Positions 51,812-63,281 of a DNA stretch of 64,000 bases are shown here, in pieces. Under the pieces are notes generated by a model. It was not told the origin of the DNA and made no database searches. It saw nothing but the letters and a program-made list of their open reading frames with translations. The stretch is from positions 3,093,001 to 3,157,000 of the forward strand of contig OY829661.1 in NCBI GenBank assembly GCA_963691815.1. Reading direction: 5' to 3'. Both the position numbers and the translations under genes were made by a program. This DNA comes from Echiichthys vipera (taxonomy: Eukaryota > Chordata > Actinopteri > Perciformes > Trachinidae). The stretch's first letter is position 1. Every line of letters starts with the position of its first letter.

Positions 51812-52345
51812 CATAAATCCTCCTTGGACCGATTCTATTCACCTTATATATACTTCCCTTAGGAAATATTATAAGGAAGCACTCCATAAATTTTCATTGT
51901 TATGCTGATGATACACAATGATATTTGTCGATCAAACCAGGAAAAACCAATCAGTTAGCTAAACTTCAAATGTGCATTAAGGAAATAAAAAGCTGGATGA
52001 CCTGCAATTTTCTGATGTTAAACTCAGATAAAACTGAAGTTATCGTACCTGGCCCTGAAGGCCTCCGAGACTCAATAGCTAAAGAGATTGTTAGTCTGGA
52101 TGATGTTACTGGCACCACTGTAAGGAATCTAGGTGTTATTTTTGATCAAGATATGTCCTTCGATTCTCAAATAAACCAACAACAAGGACTGCATTTTTTC
52201 ACCTGCATAATATTGTGAAAATTAGGAGCATTGTGTCTCAGAAAGATGCAGAAAAATTAGTCCATGCATTTGTTACTTCTAGGCTGGACAACAGCAACTC
52301 CTTATTATCAGGCTGCTCCAATAAGTCTGTTAAAAGTGTCCATCT
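51812..52345 (+). mobile_element. L2 LINE copy a, 5' segment (RT palm end)
   Basis: After HCYADDTQ (one stop at 51920) it reads MTCNFLMLNSDKTEVIVPGP, VTGTTVRNLGVIFDQDMSFD, then a frameshift, KIRSIVSQKDAEKLVHAFVT and SRLDNSNSLLSGCSNKSVKS. It is cut at ~52340 by a Rex3 insertion and resumes at ~54698. Confidence 0.85.
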
Positions 52346-54695
52346 CATCTCATCTCAACTTCAACCGTTTATCCGGGGTCAGGTCGAGGGGGCAGCAGCT
52401 TTAGCAGGGGACCCCAAACTTCCCTTTCTCGGGCCACATTAACCAGCTCTAACTAGGGGATCCCGAGGCGTTCCCAGGCCAGTGTGGAGATATAATCTCC
52501 CTACCTAGTCCTGGGTCTTCCCCGAGGCCTCCTCCCAGATGGACGTGCCTGGAACACCTCCCTACGGAGGCGCCCAATGGGGCATCCTTACTAGATGCCC
52601 GAACCACCTCAACTGGCTCCTTTCAACGCAAAGGAGCAGCTGCTCTACTCCGAATTCCTCACGGATGGCTGAACTTCTCACCCTATCTCTAAGGGAGACT
52701 CCAGCCACCCTTTCCTCACAACGGTGTGGTAGAGCGACTGCAACACCGCCCCCGCTGCTCCGATTCTCCGGTCATGCTCCATCATCCCCTCACTCGTAAA
52801 CATGATAGCGAGGTACTTGACCTCCTTCACTTGGGGTAAGGACTCATTCCCTACTTGGAGTAAGCAATCCACCGGTTTCCTGCTGAGAGCCATGGCCTCA
52901 GATTTAGAGGTGCTGATCCTCAACTCCAGCCACCCTCCTGAGAAAACCCATTTGTTGGCGCTTGTACCTGCAACCTCGTTTTTTTCGGTCATGACCCAGC
53001 TTTCACGACCATAGGTGAGGGTAGGAACGAAGATTGACCGGTAGATCGAGAGCTTTGCCTTCCGGTGCGGTAGAGCGACTGCAACACTGCACCCGCTGTG
53101 CCATGGCCTCAGATTTAGAGGTGCTGATCCTCATTCCAGCCGTTTAACACTCTGCAGCGAACCAACCGTGAGTGCTGAAGGTCACTGACCGACGATGCCA
53201 TCAGGACCACATCATCTGCAAAAAGCAGAGACGAGATCCTCAGCCCACCGAACTGGTACCCCTCCCCACCACGACTACGCCTCGATATCCTGTCCATGAA
53301 AATCACGAACAGGATTGGTGACAAAGCGCACCCCTGGAGGAGGCCAACCCCCACCGGGAACGAATCCGACTTACTGCCGAGGATCCGGACACAGCTCTCG
53401 CTTTGGGTGTACAGAGATTGGATGGCTCACAGAAGTGGCCATACTCATCCCATACTTCCGCAGCATCTCCCACAGTATCTCCCGAGGGACCCGGTCATAT
53501 GCCTTCTCCAGATCCACAAAACACATGTAGACTGTATGGGCATACTCCCAGGCCCCCTCCAGGATCCTTGCGAGAGTGAAGAGCTGGTCCGTTGTTCCAC
53601 ATCCAGGATGGAATCCACATTGTTCCTCTTCAATCTGAGGTTCGACTATAGCACCAACCCTCCTTTCCAGCACCTTTAGAGTAGACTTTACCAGGGAGGC
53701 TGAGTAGTGTGATACCCCTGTAATTGGCACACACCCTCTGGTCCCCCTTTTTAAACAGAGGAACCACCACCCCAGTCTGCCACTCCCTTGGCACTATCCC
53801 AGACTTCCATGCAATGTTCAAGAGACGTGTCAACCAAGACAGCCCCTCCAAACCCAAAGCTCATCAATCCCTGGGGCTTTGCCACTGTGGAGTTGTTTGA
53901 CTACCTCAGGGACTTCTGCCAGAGATATTGACATTGATTCCCCATCAGCCTCCAGCTCTGCCTCCACAAGAGAGGGCGTGTTAATCGGATTAAGGAGTTC
54001 CTCAAAGTGCTCCTTCCCCCGCCCGATTACCTCATCGGCTGAGGTCACTAGCGTCCCGTCCTTACTGTAAACAGCTTGGACGGTTCCCCGTTTCCCCCTC
54101 CTGAGATGTTGAATGGTTTTCCAGAAGCCCCTTGGTGCCGCCTGAAAGTCCTTCTCCATGACTTCTCCGAACTCCTCCTACACCCGCTGCTTTGCCTCTG
54201 ATACAGCAGAGGCTGCAGCCCTTCTGGCCTGTCGGTACCTTGCAACTGCCTCCGAAGTCTTCTGGGATAACATATCCCGGAAGGGCTCCTTCTTCAGTAG
54301 GACAGCTTCCCTGACCAGCGGTGTCCACCACGGTGTTCGAGGGTTACCGCCCCTTGAGGCTCCTAAGACCTTGAGGCCACAGCTCACCACTGCAGCTTCA
54401 GCAATGGAAGCTTTGAACATTGCCCACTCCGGTTCAATGCCCCCAAACTTTCAGAGGGATGCCAGAAAAGCTCCGCCGGAGGTGTGAGTTGAAGATCTCT
54501 CGGACAGGGGCCTCCTCCAGACATTCCCAGTTCACCCGACTTACTCGTTTGGGCTTATCTGGTCTGTCCAGAATCTTCCCCCATCCTCTGACCCAACTCA
54601 TCACCAGATGGTGATTAGTCTTCACTCGAGTGTCCTCAGATCAGATTATACGATCACAAAATCAATCATCGACCTTTGGCCTAGGGTTCTCTGAG
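52340..54695 (-). mobile_element. Rex3 (RTE-clade) LINE inserted into L2 copy a
   Basis: On the minus strand, from 54690 down to 52340, it encodes decayed ORF2 pieces in order: SMIDFVI end of the endonuclease region; HHLVMSWVRGWGKILDRPDK; SYHSTSQEGE-like linker; GFWKTIQHLRRGKRGTVQAV; WQTGVVVPLFKKGDQRVCAN; YRGITLLSLPGKVYSK; CFVDLEKAYDRVPREILWEM; GLLQGCALSPILFVIFMDRI; SSLLFADDVVLMASS; LRISTSKSEAMALSRKPVDC. WQTGVVV and QGC.LSP are the places where the published Rex3 primers anneal (from memory). Many frameshifts; inactive. Confidence 0.9.
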
Positions 54696-54697
54696 AG

Positions 54698-56075
54698 TCA
54701 AAGAGTCTCCAGTTGGTCCAAAATGCTTCAGCTCGAGTACTAACTAAAACAAATCGAAGAGAACATATTTCTTCTGTATTAGCCTCTTTGCACTGGCTAC
54801 CTGTAAAATCTAGAATTAAAATCCTTCTCCTTACCTACAAAGCTCTTATTGGTCAGGCTTAGTCGTATCTTAAAGAGCTCATAGTACCGTATTACCTGAC
54901 CAGGACACTGCGCTCTGAGAATGCAGGGCTACTTGTCGTTCCTAGAGTCTCCAAAAGTAGAATGGGAGGCAGAGTCTTCAGCTAAGTGTTATTTTGGAGG
55001 CAGACACTGTCCCCATATTTAAGAGTAAACTTTCCTCTTTCCTTTCCTTAAAATTTCCTCTTTGATAAAGCTTACAGCTAGGGCTTACGAGCCCTCAGTA
55101 ATGTTGTTATATTTAAGATGATTTTGTTCTGCTTAATTCTGCTGCTATAGGCCTTGTCTGCCGGGGATAATCCTGTTCCTGATAATCTGGGCTTCTCTCC
55201 TCTCCATCTGTAACATTCATGTCTCATCAATGCATGTTATTAATTCAACTTCTTTCCGGAGTTGTTTGTGTTTTGTCGTCTCTCAGGTCTCTGCTGATCG
55301 TGGTGGTGCCTGCTGCAGTGGTCCTGCATAACGCTTCCTGCTGCTAGTATTACTATTAATCATATATACTATCATTAGTTTTATAAATTATAAAATTCAC
55401 AGCCATAAAAACATAATCAGTCGTATTTCTTATAGTATCAAAGCTGGTATTACTACTACTCGTATAATATTGATTATATTTACCACCATAATTATCATTA
55501 TTCATATTTCTATCACCTTAACTTTAGTTGTTGCTATTATAACTATTAGTCATATAAACTATTACGATTCTTATAAACTATAAAAATCTGTAGCCATAAA
55601 ACACCATCAGTGGTATGTCTCGCTGTATTGTAGCTGCTATTGCCACCACTCATCACCGATCATGTTTGCCACCACAATTATTATCATTGTCATATTCTAT
55701 AACCTTAGCTGTGCTTGTTTCTACTATTCTGCTGTAATAACTGCCATAACATATAAGTCATATTCACATTACTATAGAAATTATCATAGTTACTGTTACT
55801 TTTCGGTTGCTTGCATCTCTGGAAGTGTGTCCATCTCTCTGTCTTTATGTATGTCTTTGTCTCTCTCTGTCCATCTGTCTGTCTCTTCTCTCTTTCTCTC
55901 TCCTTTTCTTCCTCCCCAACTGGTGCAGACAGATGTCTGTCCTCCATAGAACTGAGTCTGTCCGACATTCCTGCCTGTTAAAGGGAAGGTTTTCGTTGCC
56001 ACCGTACTCTATATTTGGAATATTTGGGTCTATGTTAATCATAAATAAGTCATAGAGTGATGTCTTTACCTACTT
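54698..56075 (+). mobile_element. L2 LINE copy a, 3' segment
   Basis: It resumes with SLQLVQNASARVLTK-like codons, LASLHWLPVKSRI, SYLKELIVPYYLTRTLRSEN and AGLLVVPRVSKSRMGGRVFS, with breaks. Its 3' UTR (55200-56075) is shared with 45715-46320 and 37741-38030. The final ~75 bp are at 57210-57285, beyond a second insertion. Confidence 0.85.
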
Positions 56076-57209
56076 GCAACGATGGCAAGCTTTAATGCCA
56101 TAGACTCTAAAACTCTAGTGGAAACAGTGACCGATCTAAAGCCAACCACCTGCTGTCTTGATGCTTTACCTACCAACTTCTTTAAGAATGTTTTTGAATG
56201 CCTATCAACAGAGGTATTGCAAATAGTTTATTACTTTATTCAATCGGGCAATTTCCCAAAGGCCTTCAAAACTGCAGTCATTAAACCTCTTCTAAAAAAG
56301 CGGAGCCTAGATGCCTCTATTATCAACAACTACAGACCAATTTCAAATCTACCATTCATAAGTAAAATAATTGAGAAAGTTGTACTCCAACAACTAAATC
56401 ACTTCTTGGCTTCTACTGGCTGCCACAACAACCTCCAGTCAGGATTTCGACCTTTTCATAGCACTGAGACGGCCCTTATTAAAGTTATAAATGACATCCG
56501 TCTTAACACAGACTCTGGCAAAACTTCAGTATTAATGCTATTGGACCTCAGTGCTGCATTTGACACTGTTGACCACTCAATACTTTTGGACAGGTTGGAA
56601 AACTGGGTGGGGCTCTCAGGCACAGTCTTAAACTGGTTCAAGTCATATCTACAAGATAGGAACTATTTTGTTTCCATTGGCGACTTTGTATCAGAACAAA
56701 CCAACGTAACGTGTGGAGTCCCCCAAGGTTCAATCTTGGGGCCGACTTTATTTAACATCTATATGCTCCCACTAGGACAAATCATGCAAAATAATAACAT
56801 TGACCACCATTGCTATGCCGATGACACCCAAATCTATGTAGCTCTATCACCAAATGACTATCGCCCCATAGATCTACTGTGCCAGTGCATTGAGCAAGTC
56901 AAACACTGGATGTGCCAAAATTTCCTTCAACTAAATGAGGATAAAACTGAGATAATTGTTTTTGGTGCTAAGAAAGAAAGGTTTAAAGTCATCCAACACC
57001 TTCAATCACTGTCCCTGAAAACCTCAAATGAGGTTTTCTGCTAAATCTTTGCACTTTTAACGTCCGCACTGTTTTTATTATTGTCTATGTTCTTATTCTT
57101 TTTGTCTCTCTGTAATGCATTTTAATTCATGACATGTTGTGTTGTGAAGCACTTTGAGTCTGCCTTGTGTATGAAAAGTGCTATACAAATAAAGCTGCCT
57201 TGCCTTGCC
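56076..57209 (+). mobile_element. second L2-clade LINE (copy b) inserted into copy a
   Basis: It is bounded on the left by CTTTACCTACT and on the right by CCTTGCCTTGCC, then copy a resumes with TACTCTGTAAAGTG. TACT may be a short target duplication. The 3' tail GTGAAGCACTTTGAGTCTGC, then GTATGAAAAGTGCTATACAA and ATAAAGCTGCCTTGCC is the classic L2-type end. It is 5'-truncated. Confidence 0.85.
56082..57044 (+). CDS. L2-clade reverse transcriptase, partial but open
   Basis: 320 codons without a stop, the best-preserved mobile-element ORF in the window. RT blocks in order: KPLLKKRSLDASIINNYRPI; SNLPFISKIIEKVVLQQL; LQSGFRPFHSTETALIKVI; LMLLDLSAAFDTVDHSILLD (first catalytic Asp); TCGVPQGSILGPTLFNIYM; HHCYADDTQIYVAL (YADD active site); LQLNEDKTEIIVFG. 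The endonuclease domain is missing, and the thumb and C-terminal part have been replaced by the 3' tail after SLSLKTSNEVFC, so it cannot make a full enzyme. The ATG is simply the first in the open frame and not the natural start. Confidence 0.85.
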   Translation: MASFNAIDSKTLVETVTDLKPTTCCLDALPTNFFKNVFECLSTEVLQIVYYFIQSGNFPKAFKTAVIKPLLKKRSLDASIINNYRPISNLPFISKIIEKVVLQQLNHFLASTGCHNNLQSGFRPFHSTETALIKVINDIRLNTDSGKTSVLMLLDLSAAFDTVDHSILLDRLENWVGLSGTVLNWFKSYLQDRNYFVSIGDFVSEQTNVTCGVPQGSILGPTLFNIYMLPLGQIMQNNNIDHHCYADDTQIYVALSPNDYRPIDLLCQCIEQVKHWMCQNFLQLNEDKTEIIVFGAKKERFKVIQHLQSLSLKTSNEVFC

Positions 57210-57285
57210 TTACTCTGTAAAGTGTCCTGAGATAATGGTTGTTATGATTTGGCACTATAAATAAAATTGAATTGAATCGAATTGA
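57210..57285 (+). repeat. terminal 3' tail of L2 copy a
   Basis: GTAAAGTGTCCTGAGATAAT, then GATTTGGCACTATAAATAAA and (TTGAATTGAATCG)n. It is the displaced end of the element that starts at 51812. Confidence 0.8.
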
Positions 57286-58770
57286 ATAAATGACTGAGAA
57301 TGTCAAGTGTGTGGAAGGCTCAAAGACACATCTGTGCAAATGGTAGACTGATCAGAAACTTTAAAAGGTTCAAATGAAGTCTACAGAGCTATAAATACCC
57401 AGGGTACTCAATGTTCCCTGTTTACATCTCAAATTTGATCAAAGACAGCAGTCAGAACATAGTATTCATGTAGGCCTACTTTGTTTGATCTATTTTCATA
57501 CCAGTGCATTTTGGGTGGATGCTACTTCTGGAGCATTATCAGGTTTTTTTTCTGCATTATAAATTTTGAGGCAGCCGCTTGGCTGAAATTGTCTACCGCA
57601 ACACCGGAGTCTTGATTGAAATCAGTATTCTAGCTCAGTGGCGATGTTTTCAACTCGGTTCAACTCGACCGCAGCAGAAGGGGTGCGTTTGATTTCACCT
57701 CTGGGCTGCAAAATGACATTGACGCGCTTGTTTATGCCTGTTTATGACCAAATACCGGAAAACATATGATATTCGGATCAGCTGCAACTGTAGCCTAGCC
57801 TACTTTGTGTTTAGTAGAATGTTAGCATGATAACACATGCTAAACTTGATGGTGAACATTAGGGATGTGAATTTCTAGGCACCTCACGATTCTATTTGAT
57901 TACAATTCAGGGCCGCGATGCGATTATAAAACGATTATCAATGCGTCTCGATGCATCTTTTTTTCTATACAGAATGTCTTTTTTCACACTGTAACTACTT
58001 AGTACTTTTTTAGCAGATATTAGTAATGATCCACAATGAATTTACTTCCAATATCTTTTATTAATAAAAACAAATAGAAGTGATGTGGCAATTCAACTGG
58101 AAGGTTGCATTTGCTTGCATATGCATCGCAAAGAACTTACAGAAAAAGTGAAGTCTGCCTGTAGCAGCATACTTGTAGTTAATTAATACAGACTCCAGCA
58201 TATTCTGAACTACATAAACAGCTATCCTTATTGACAAATAAATAATAGAGAATCCAAAACAGTTCAGTCATATTTGCAGCTGTGTGGCTCTCATTCATTG
58301 CAGTCATTATGAGCACATGAGACGCTAGCTGCCACTCATCTGTGATAAAATGTTCAGTTACAGTGACATAAGATTCTGTGACAAAGGGTGTCATTGTCCA
58401 CGCATCATATCTTAAAGCTATCCTACCTGCTTTCTATAGTGATTCCATGACTTCGGTTTAGGTCTCATTGTAGAGTGTGGGGATCGCTGTGTCAGTAAAA
58501 TATCTTTGAGTACCATTAGTCCATGCCGAGCCATGAGACAACGTTGAGATGCTAGTGTTGTGAAATTAGAAAACACTTAGCCATAATAAAACCTGAATGC
58601 AAGAACACTTGTCTCACTGTCACCAGTTAATTAAAAGAAACAGTTAATCCGACACACCGATCAGAAGCAACCCAGACACCGAAAGTGAACAAATCTCTTT
58701 GCTCTTCCAAAGATTGTGTTCATGCTTCCATGGTAGCGAGTAGAGAAGAGTGTATGATCCCAGGGTAACT
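57286..58770. other. intergenic, nothing recognised
   Basis: 57880-57970 (TCTAGGCACCTCACGATTCT, CGATTATAAAACGATTATCA) resembles a widespread fish repeat, but its ends were not found. No gene. Confidence 0.45.
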
Positions 58771-58771
58771 G

Positions 58772-59844
58772 CAGTGCCTATAGGAGCGCTGTCTGTGCTA
58801 ACGTTAGCTGCAGCATGTTCAGCGTTTTCTGTGCTAACGTTAGCTGCAGCATGTTCAGCTTTGTCTGTGCTAACGTTAGCTGCAGCATGTTCAGTTTTGT
58901 CAGTCCTAACATTAGCTGCAGCATGTTCAGTGTTGTCTCTGCTAATATTAGCTGCAGCATGTTCGGCGTTGTCTGTGCTAACGTTAGCTGCAGCATGTTC
59001 AGCGTTGTCTGTGCTAATGTTAGCTGCAGCATGTTCAGGGTTGTCTGTGCTAACGTTAGCTGCAGCATGTTCGGCGTTGTCTGTGCTAACGTTAGCTGCA
59101 GCATGTTCAGCGTTGTCTGTGCTAATGTTAGCTGCAGCATGTTCAGGGTTGTCTGTGCTAACGTTAGCTGCAGCATGTTCAGCACTGTCTGTGCTAACGT
59201 TAGCTGCAGCATGTTCAGCGTTATCTGTGCTAACGTAAGCTGCAGCATGTTGTTGGGGTTTTTTTTGGTTGTGTTATTTTTTCTGCAATTAATTAATCGT
59301 AATTAATGCGTTAAAGTCCAAGCCCTTGTTTTCTTTTCTAAATTTCTGAAAATTAATAAAAAATTAAAAACTAGAATAGAAGTGCTGGAAAAGTGATGAG
59401 TCCCCAGATGTAATCCTTTGTGGAGGCACCTTTTGCTTTAATTACAGCCATCAGTCTGTTTGGATCTGTCTCTACCAGCTTTGTGCACCTAGAGTGGAAA
59501 TATTTCCCCATTCTTCCTGCAGAATTGTTGGAGTTCAGTCAGATTCTGTGGTGAGAGGTGATGGACTGCACTCTTCAAGTCCATCCACAGATGTTCTGAA
59601 GGATTCAGGTTAAACCTGAGAATGTTTATAATGGTTATTCTAAAGGGACTCATCACTTTTCCAACCCTAATATTCTAGTTTTTCATTTTTTATCAATTTT
59701 CAGAAATTCAAAAAAAAAATTAACTTGAATGTTGTAAGGCAAAATGTGTAAATCATGCTGGAAAAATATACATTTTCATGTATTATTATTTCAGACGAAA
59801 AAGTGTCTATTTCAAAAAGGAATCATGACTTTCTATAGGCACTG
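58772..59844. mobile_element. Tc1/mariner-type MITE carrying a minisatellite
   Basis: The left end CAGTGCCTATAGG and the right end CTATAGGCACTG are inverted; the family terminus CAGTGCCTATAGAAAG is common in fish. TA follows the right end. Inside, 59325-59415 and 59640-59730 form a second inverted pair (TGGAAAAGTGATGAGTCCC and complement), possibly another MITE. Confidence 0.6.
58786..59251. repeat. 36-bp minisatellite, ~13 copies
   Basis: The unit GTTGTCTGTGCTAACGTTAG plus CTGCAGCATGTTCAGC holds two palindromes, TAACGTTA and GCTGCAGC. Because 36 is divisible by three, frames of 156-163 codons stay open on both strands with a 12-residue repeat (LSVLTLAAACSA). They are not genes. Confidence 0.95.
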
Positions 59845-59845
59845 T

Positions 59846-60875
59846 ATGTTCCCCATCTCACTATTATCTTAGAGTACGTCCACACGATTAAAAACAACCT
59901 TTTTTTTCTCCGTCGTTCTTAAAAAGTTTTCCGTCCACACGGACTCAGCTCAAGAAATATCTGCGTCCACACGAAACCAGTGAAATTGACTCCAAACGCT
60001 GTAGTGCACATGCCAGACCTGGATGTGGTGCTGTAACTGCATTTTTTACTTATTTTTTTATATAAACTGTATTTGTGCACAAGCATACAGTTTGAGCAGA
60101 AGGAGAATAAATGTGAATGCAAGAAGAAACTATTTGAGCACAAGAAGGATCTATTTGAGTGTGAGGGCAGAGGTTAGGGAAATAATGACAAATCAGAACG
60201 AAAAATCAGTAAATGATACGCTCAAACCAAGACCACGCTCTTGAATAAAGGTAGTAAAATAGCTCGATGTGTCTCAGCATAGAGGATTTTGGCCATATCA
60301 CCCAGCCCTAATTATATGTAATATTGGTGTATGGTGTTCTTCTCCACAGATTGTTGGTCTTCTTTTAAACTTGTCCACTTCTGGTGATTGACTTTTTTTT
60401 CAAAACATTTTTTTATATATTTCAAAAGATGAGAAAATGAACAGTAGAAAATGGACAGGAATAGAAGTCAATCACTAGAAGTGAATAAGTCACTAACTGA
60501 TAAGTTTGTTTGTGTGTTTGAGTTGGGTTTCTGCTGCAGTTTCCTTCCTCCATCACTATGTCCTCAGAAATATAACCATATTTGGCCACCCAGGTAAACT
60601 GCAGGCTGAAAGAGAGCTCCTGTCTAATCGTCTCACTGTGTTGAATGAATAATAAAAAGACAGTGCTGAAATGATGGGGCAAAAGTATCAAGCGAAATTC
60701 CTTTGTACTAAAAATACTAGCTTCCATGTGATGCTTTGCTGCTTTTGTAAATTTTATACCATTATAAACTGAACACTGTTATGTGATGATCATTGGTCAG
60801 CAGGTTTTGACACAGTATAGCTAAATGATTTAAGGGATAATGCAATCACACCTTCATTTAAGAACTTCTTAAAAG
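59846..60875. other. intergenic, nothing recognised
   Basis: Short fragments of MITE termini only (GGCCATATCACCCAGCCCTA at ~60290). No gene. Confidence 0.45.
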
Positions 60876-60879
60876 TGAA

Positions 60880-61225
60880 ATTCTAGCGTAAAATCATCCC
60901 ATTATCACACATCAAACAAGCCAATGAGACCCGGAGAGTTGCTAACAGTTGCTAACAGCCAGATGTGGTTAACACTGATGGGGTCATCCCCTATGTTCCC
61001 CGGTCGCGTAAGCCTCTGCCTTCGTGGATTTAATTTTGTATTTTCTTTGGATTAGAGGTTGCAGTTCATGTTATGGTGAGGGTCAGGGTTAGGGGGTAAT
61101 GTTAGATGCTGGGGAATTTGGCACTGATTGTGGAAAAAACCTACAGACCGGGAAACAGCGGACCCCCAGTCACAAACAAAGCGGGGAACATAGGTACACT
61201 CCCACACTGATAAGCTCGGGGAATT
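60880..61225. repeat. FB-A fragment split by a hAT-type MITE
   Basis: 60880-60979 (AAAGTGAAATTCTAGCGTAA, then GAGAGTTGCTAACAG) and 61204-61225 (CACTGATAAGCTCGGGG) are one FB-A left arm, as at 143-310. The insert occupies 60980-61203. Confidence 0.75.
60980..61203. mobile_element. 224-bp hAT-type MITE with 8-bp target duplication
   Basis: ACACTGAT at 60972-60979 is repeated at 61204-61211. The ends are imperfect inverted repeats sharing CTATGTTCCCCG / CGGGGAACATAG. Other FB-A copies carry this target once (AACACTGATTAGCTTAG at ~3418), so the empty site is known. Confidence 0.85.
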
Positions 61226-62285
61226 AGCAGCGGCTGCTGGTCTTTCAAGGAGGGGAAGCTCATTTTTCTGGCCTACATCATAAATGTGTTTGTTTATTTA
61301 TATGTAAATTCTACCCTCCGGTCCTTTTCAAGAAAATGATCTGTGACCTTATCGTAGCAGCTAGGTGGCTTTTCCAGGGACTTGACTGGTGTCCTCTCAA
61401 TGGCAGCAGAGCTAGGCTGCTTAAACGGCCTTGGTCCAGCTGGAGCTGCTGCGCCAGGCTACAGTGAAGTGTGACCACCTGTGAGTGTGAGTGATCGTGA
61501 CAGGGGGAGAAGTTCCACAGCTGCCGCTGCTCCTTGGGGAAAGAAACCGCAGGGTGACAGAACAGAGTCTCCATACACAACGCTAGTCGCACAAAGGCCA
61601 GGTCGCTGGGGATCGGTAAAGTCTCCGGATAATTTCAGAACAACAGAATGAAAAGCTTGGAAAATGCTCCGGTGGATGTTAATTCTTCAAGATCGCTGAT
61701 TCACTCATTTAGCTGTCAATCAAAAAAGGATTCCGCCTCAGACAGCTCATCCAATCATCATGCAGAAGCCGAGCGTCTGGGCCAGCCCACTGTCCCAAAG
61801 ACCCCCAGAGACGCTGAGCGTCTAATGGGCGGGACAAAGCCCAGCATTTTTCCAATGAGCGTCTGGTTTGGCTACAGTGGAAAAACCTGCTCCACGCTTA
61901 CTCATTGAAGTCAGTAGAAGCTGAGCGTCCGACTGTGTAAAGCTCTGTGGAGCTGTGGGGATGAATGAGAAGGAAGTTGCTCCAGTTACCTGTGATAAGA
62001 AGCTGATTCTGAACAAAAGATGAAGGCTTTCTAGCGTGTATTTAGTCAATGAAATGTACACACAGCAGTACATATTTCAACACTTTTTTTTTGGGTGACA
62101 TTTTAGGTGACCTTGCAGTCTTAGAGCAATCGCACTCCAGCCTTCAGTCACATAGATTTGAACTTAATTTTGACAAAACACACCTCCAAATGTTTTTTTT
62201 TTTTTTCCTGCGACCAATGGACTAATGAAATATTGCGGCTAATGATTTTTTGGTCGACCAGTGCTTGGTCAACTATTTGCGGGCA
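61226..62285. other. intergenic, nothing recognised
   Basis: Frames at 61311-61592 and 61648-61908 were read and carry no domain. The repeated AGCGTC/GAGCGTC words at 61760-61930 look repeat-derived. Confidence 0.4.
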
Positions 62286-62289
62286 GCCA

Positions 62290-62570
62290 CAATCCCTACA
62301 CATAAAACGAAGCACCATCAACGTAGTTAGTGAACCCAGAGTTTATTCAAAGAGTGTTTTAAAGACTTACCTACTGGCCCCTGTACCAGCTCCTCTCATA
62401 GTAAAGTCCATTCAAGTGGATTACCAAAGTCAGTCCAAAACGAAGGAGCCCATTGGGGCTTTGTTTTCTGTGTAGGGGTTCTTCTCATGCCGCTGCAGAG
62501 GTTTGGTGTTATTTTGAGCAGTATTAGTGGTTAAAAAGGACGTTTTAACGCCTTCACCGTAAGTAGGCTA
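62290..62570. repeat. FB-A copy with deleted spacer
   Basis: Inverted halves meet directly: AAAGACTTACCTACTGGCCC to GAAGGAGCCCATTGG, then TTTTCTGTGTAGGGGTTCTT to GTATTAGTGGTTAAAAAGGA. A further piece of the same arm is at 63225-63281 (CGTCCGGCTGTTAGCGACTA), so 62571-63224 may be a later insertion. Confidence 0.6.
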
Positions 62571-63281
62571 TCCTACACCTCTTGACTCACAGATGTGGCA
62601 GCTAATTGTTTTGTAATGTTGTATGAGTAGCTAGTCTGACATTAGTAAATGGAATTTGCTCTCACCTGAAGTAGGCTAAATATAGAATGAAAGTCTTTTT
62701 AGGCCGTAGGTGAATAGATTTAACGTTTTTTTTAAATATATTTTACGTATAATGCTATTTAAATAAGCAACTGTTGTGAAATTATAAGATTTAAAACGTT
62801 AACATTATCTTCCTGGCCTGCAGGGAATTCCTGATGACAGTACATTTGTTTGGCTGCTCTATTGGGAATTCCTAATAGTACTTCTGTCATTTAAAATGTG
62901 AATTTCATTTACAGTATACATTTTATTTATGCAAATATGCTGCTGTTTACACTTCTGAGTTTATGTTTAAATAAAACATACTATACATATTTTAGTTTTC
63001 ACTGTTTATTGTTGTTTATCGATGATTTCAAATAATAATTATCCAATGGCTTGTTAGTACAAACCATTGGCCCATAGGCTGTTATGAAAGTAACTACTTG
63101 AGTGCTAGTTAAAGCCCAAATTACACAAAAATAAGTTATTGAGTTGAAATGATATGCTGACAACTTGGTCTCCCCAGTTCAAAAATCTCATCTGCGCCCC
63201 TGTAGCCTACTGCCCCCAGCTACTCAGTATTAACCACGTCCGGCTGTTAGCGACTACCGGATTTCTCCGTTAATAGTTCAT

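Noticed and set aside
58750..59306. Three 156-163 codon ORFs with 12-residue repeats
   Set aside because: They come from a 36-bp minisatellite; all frames stay open because the unit is a multiple of three and lacks stops.
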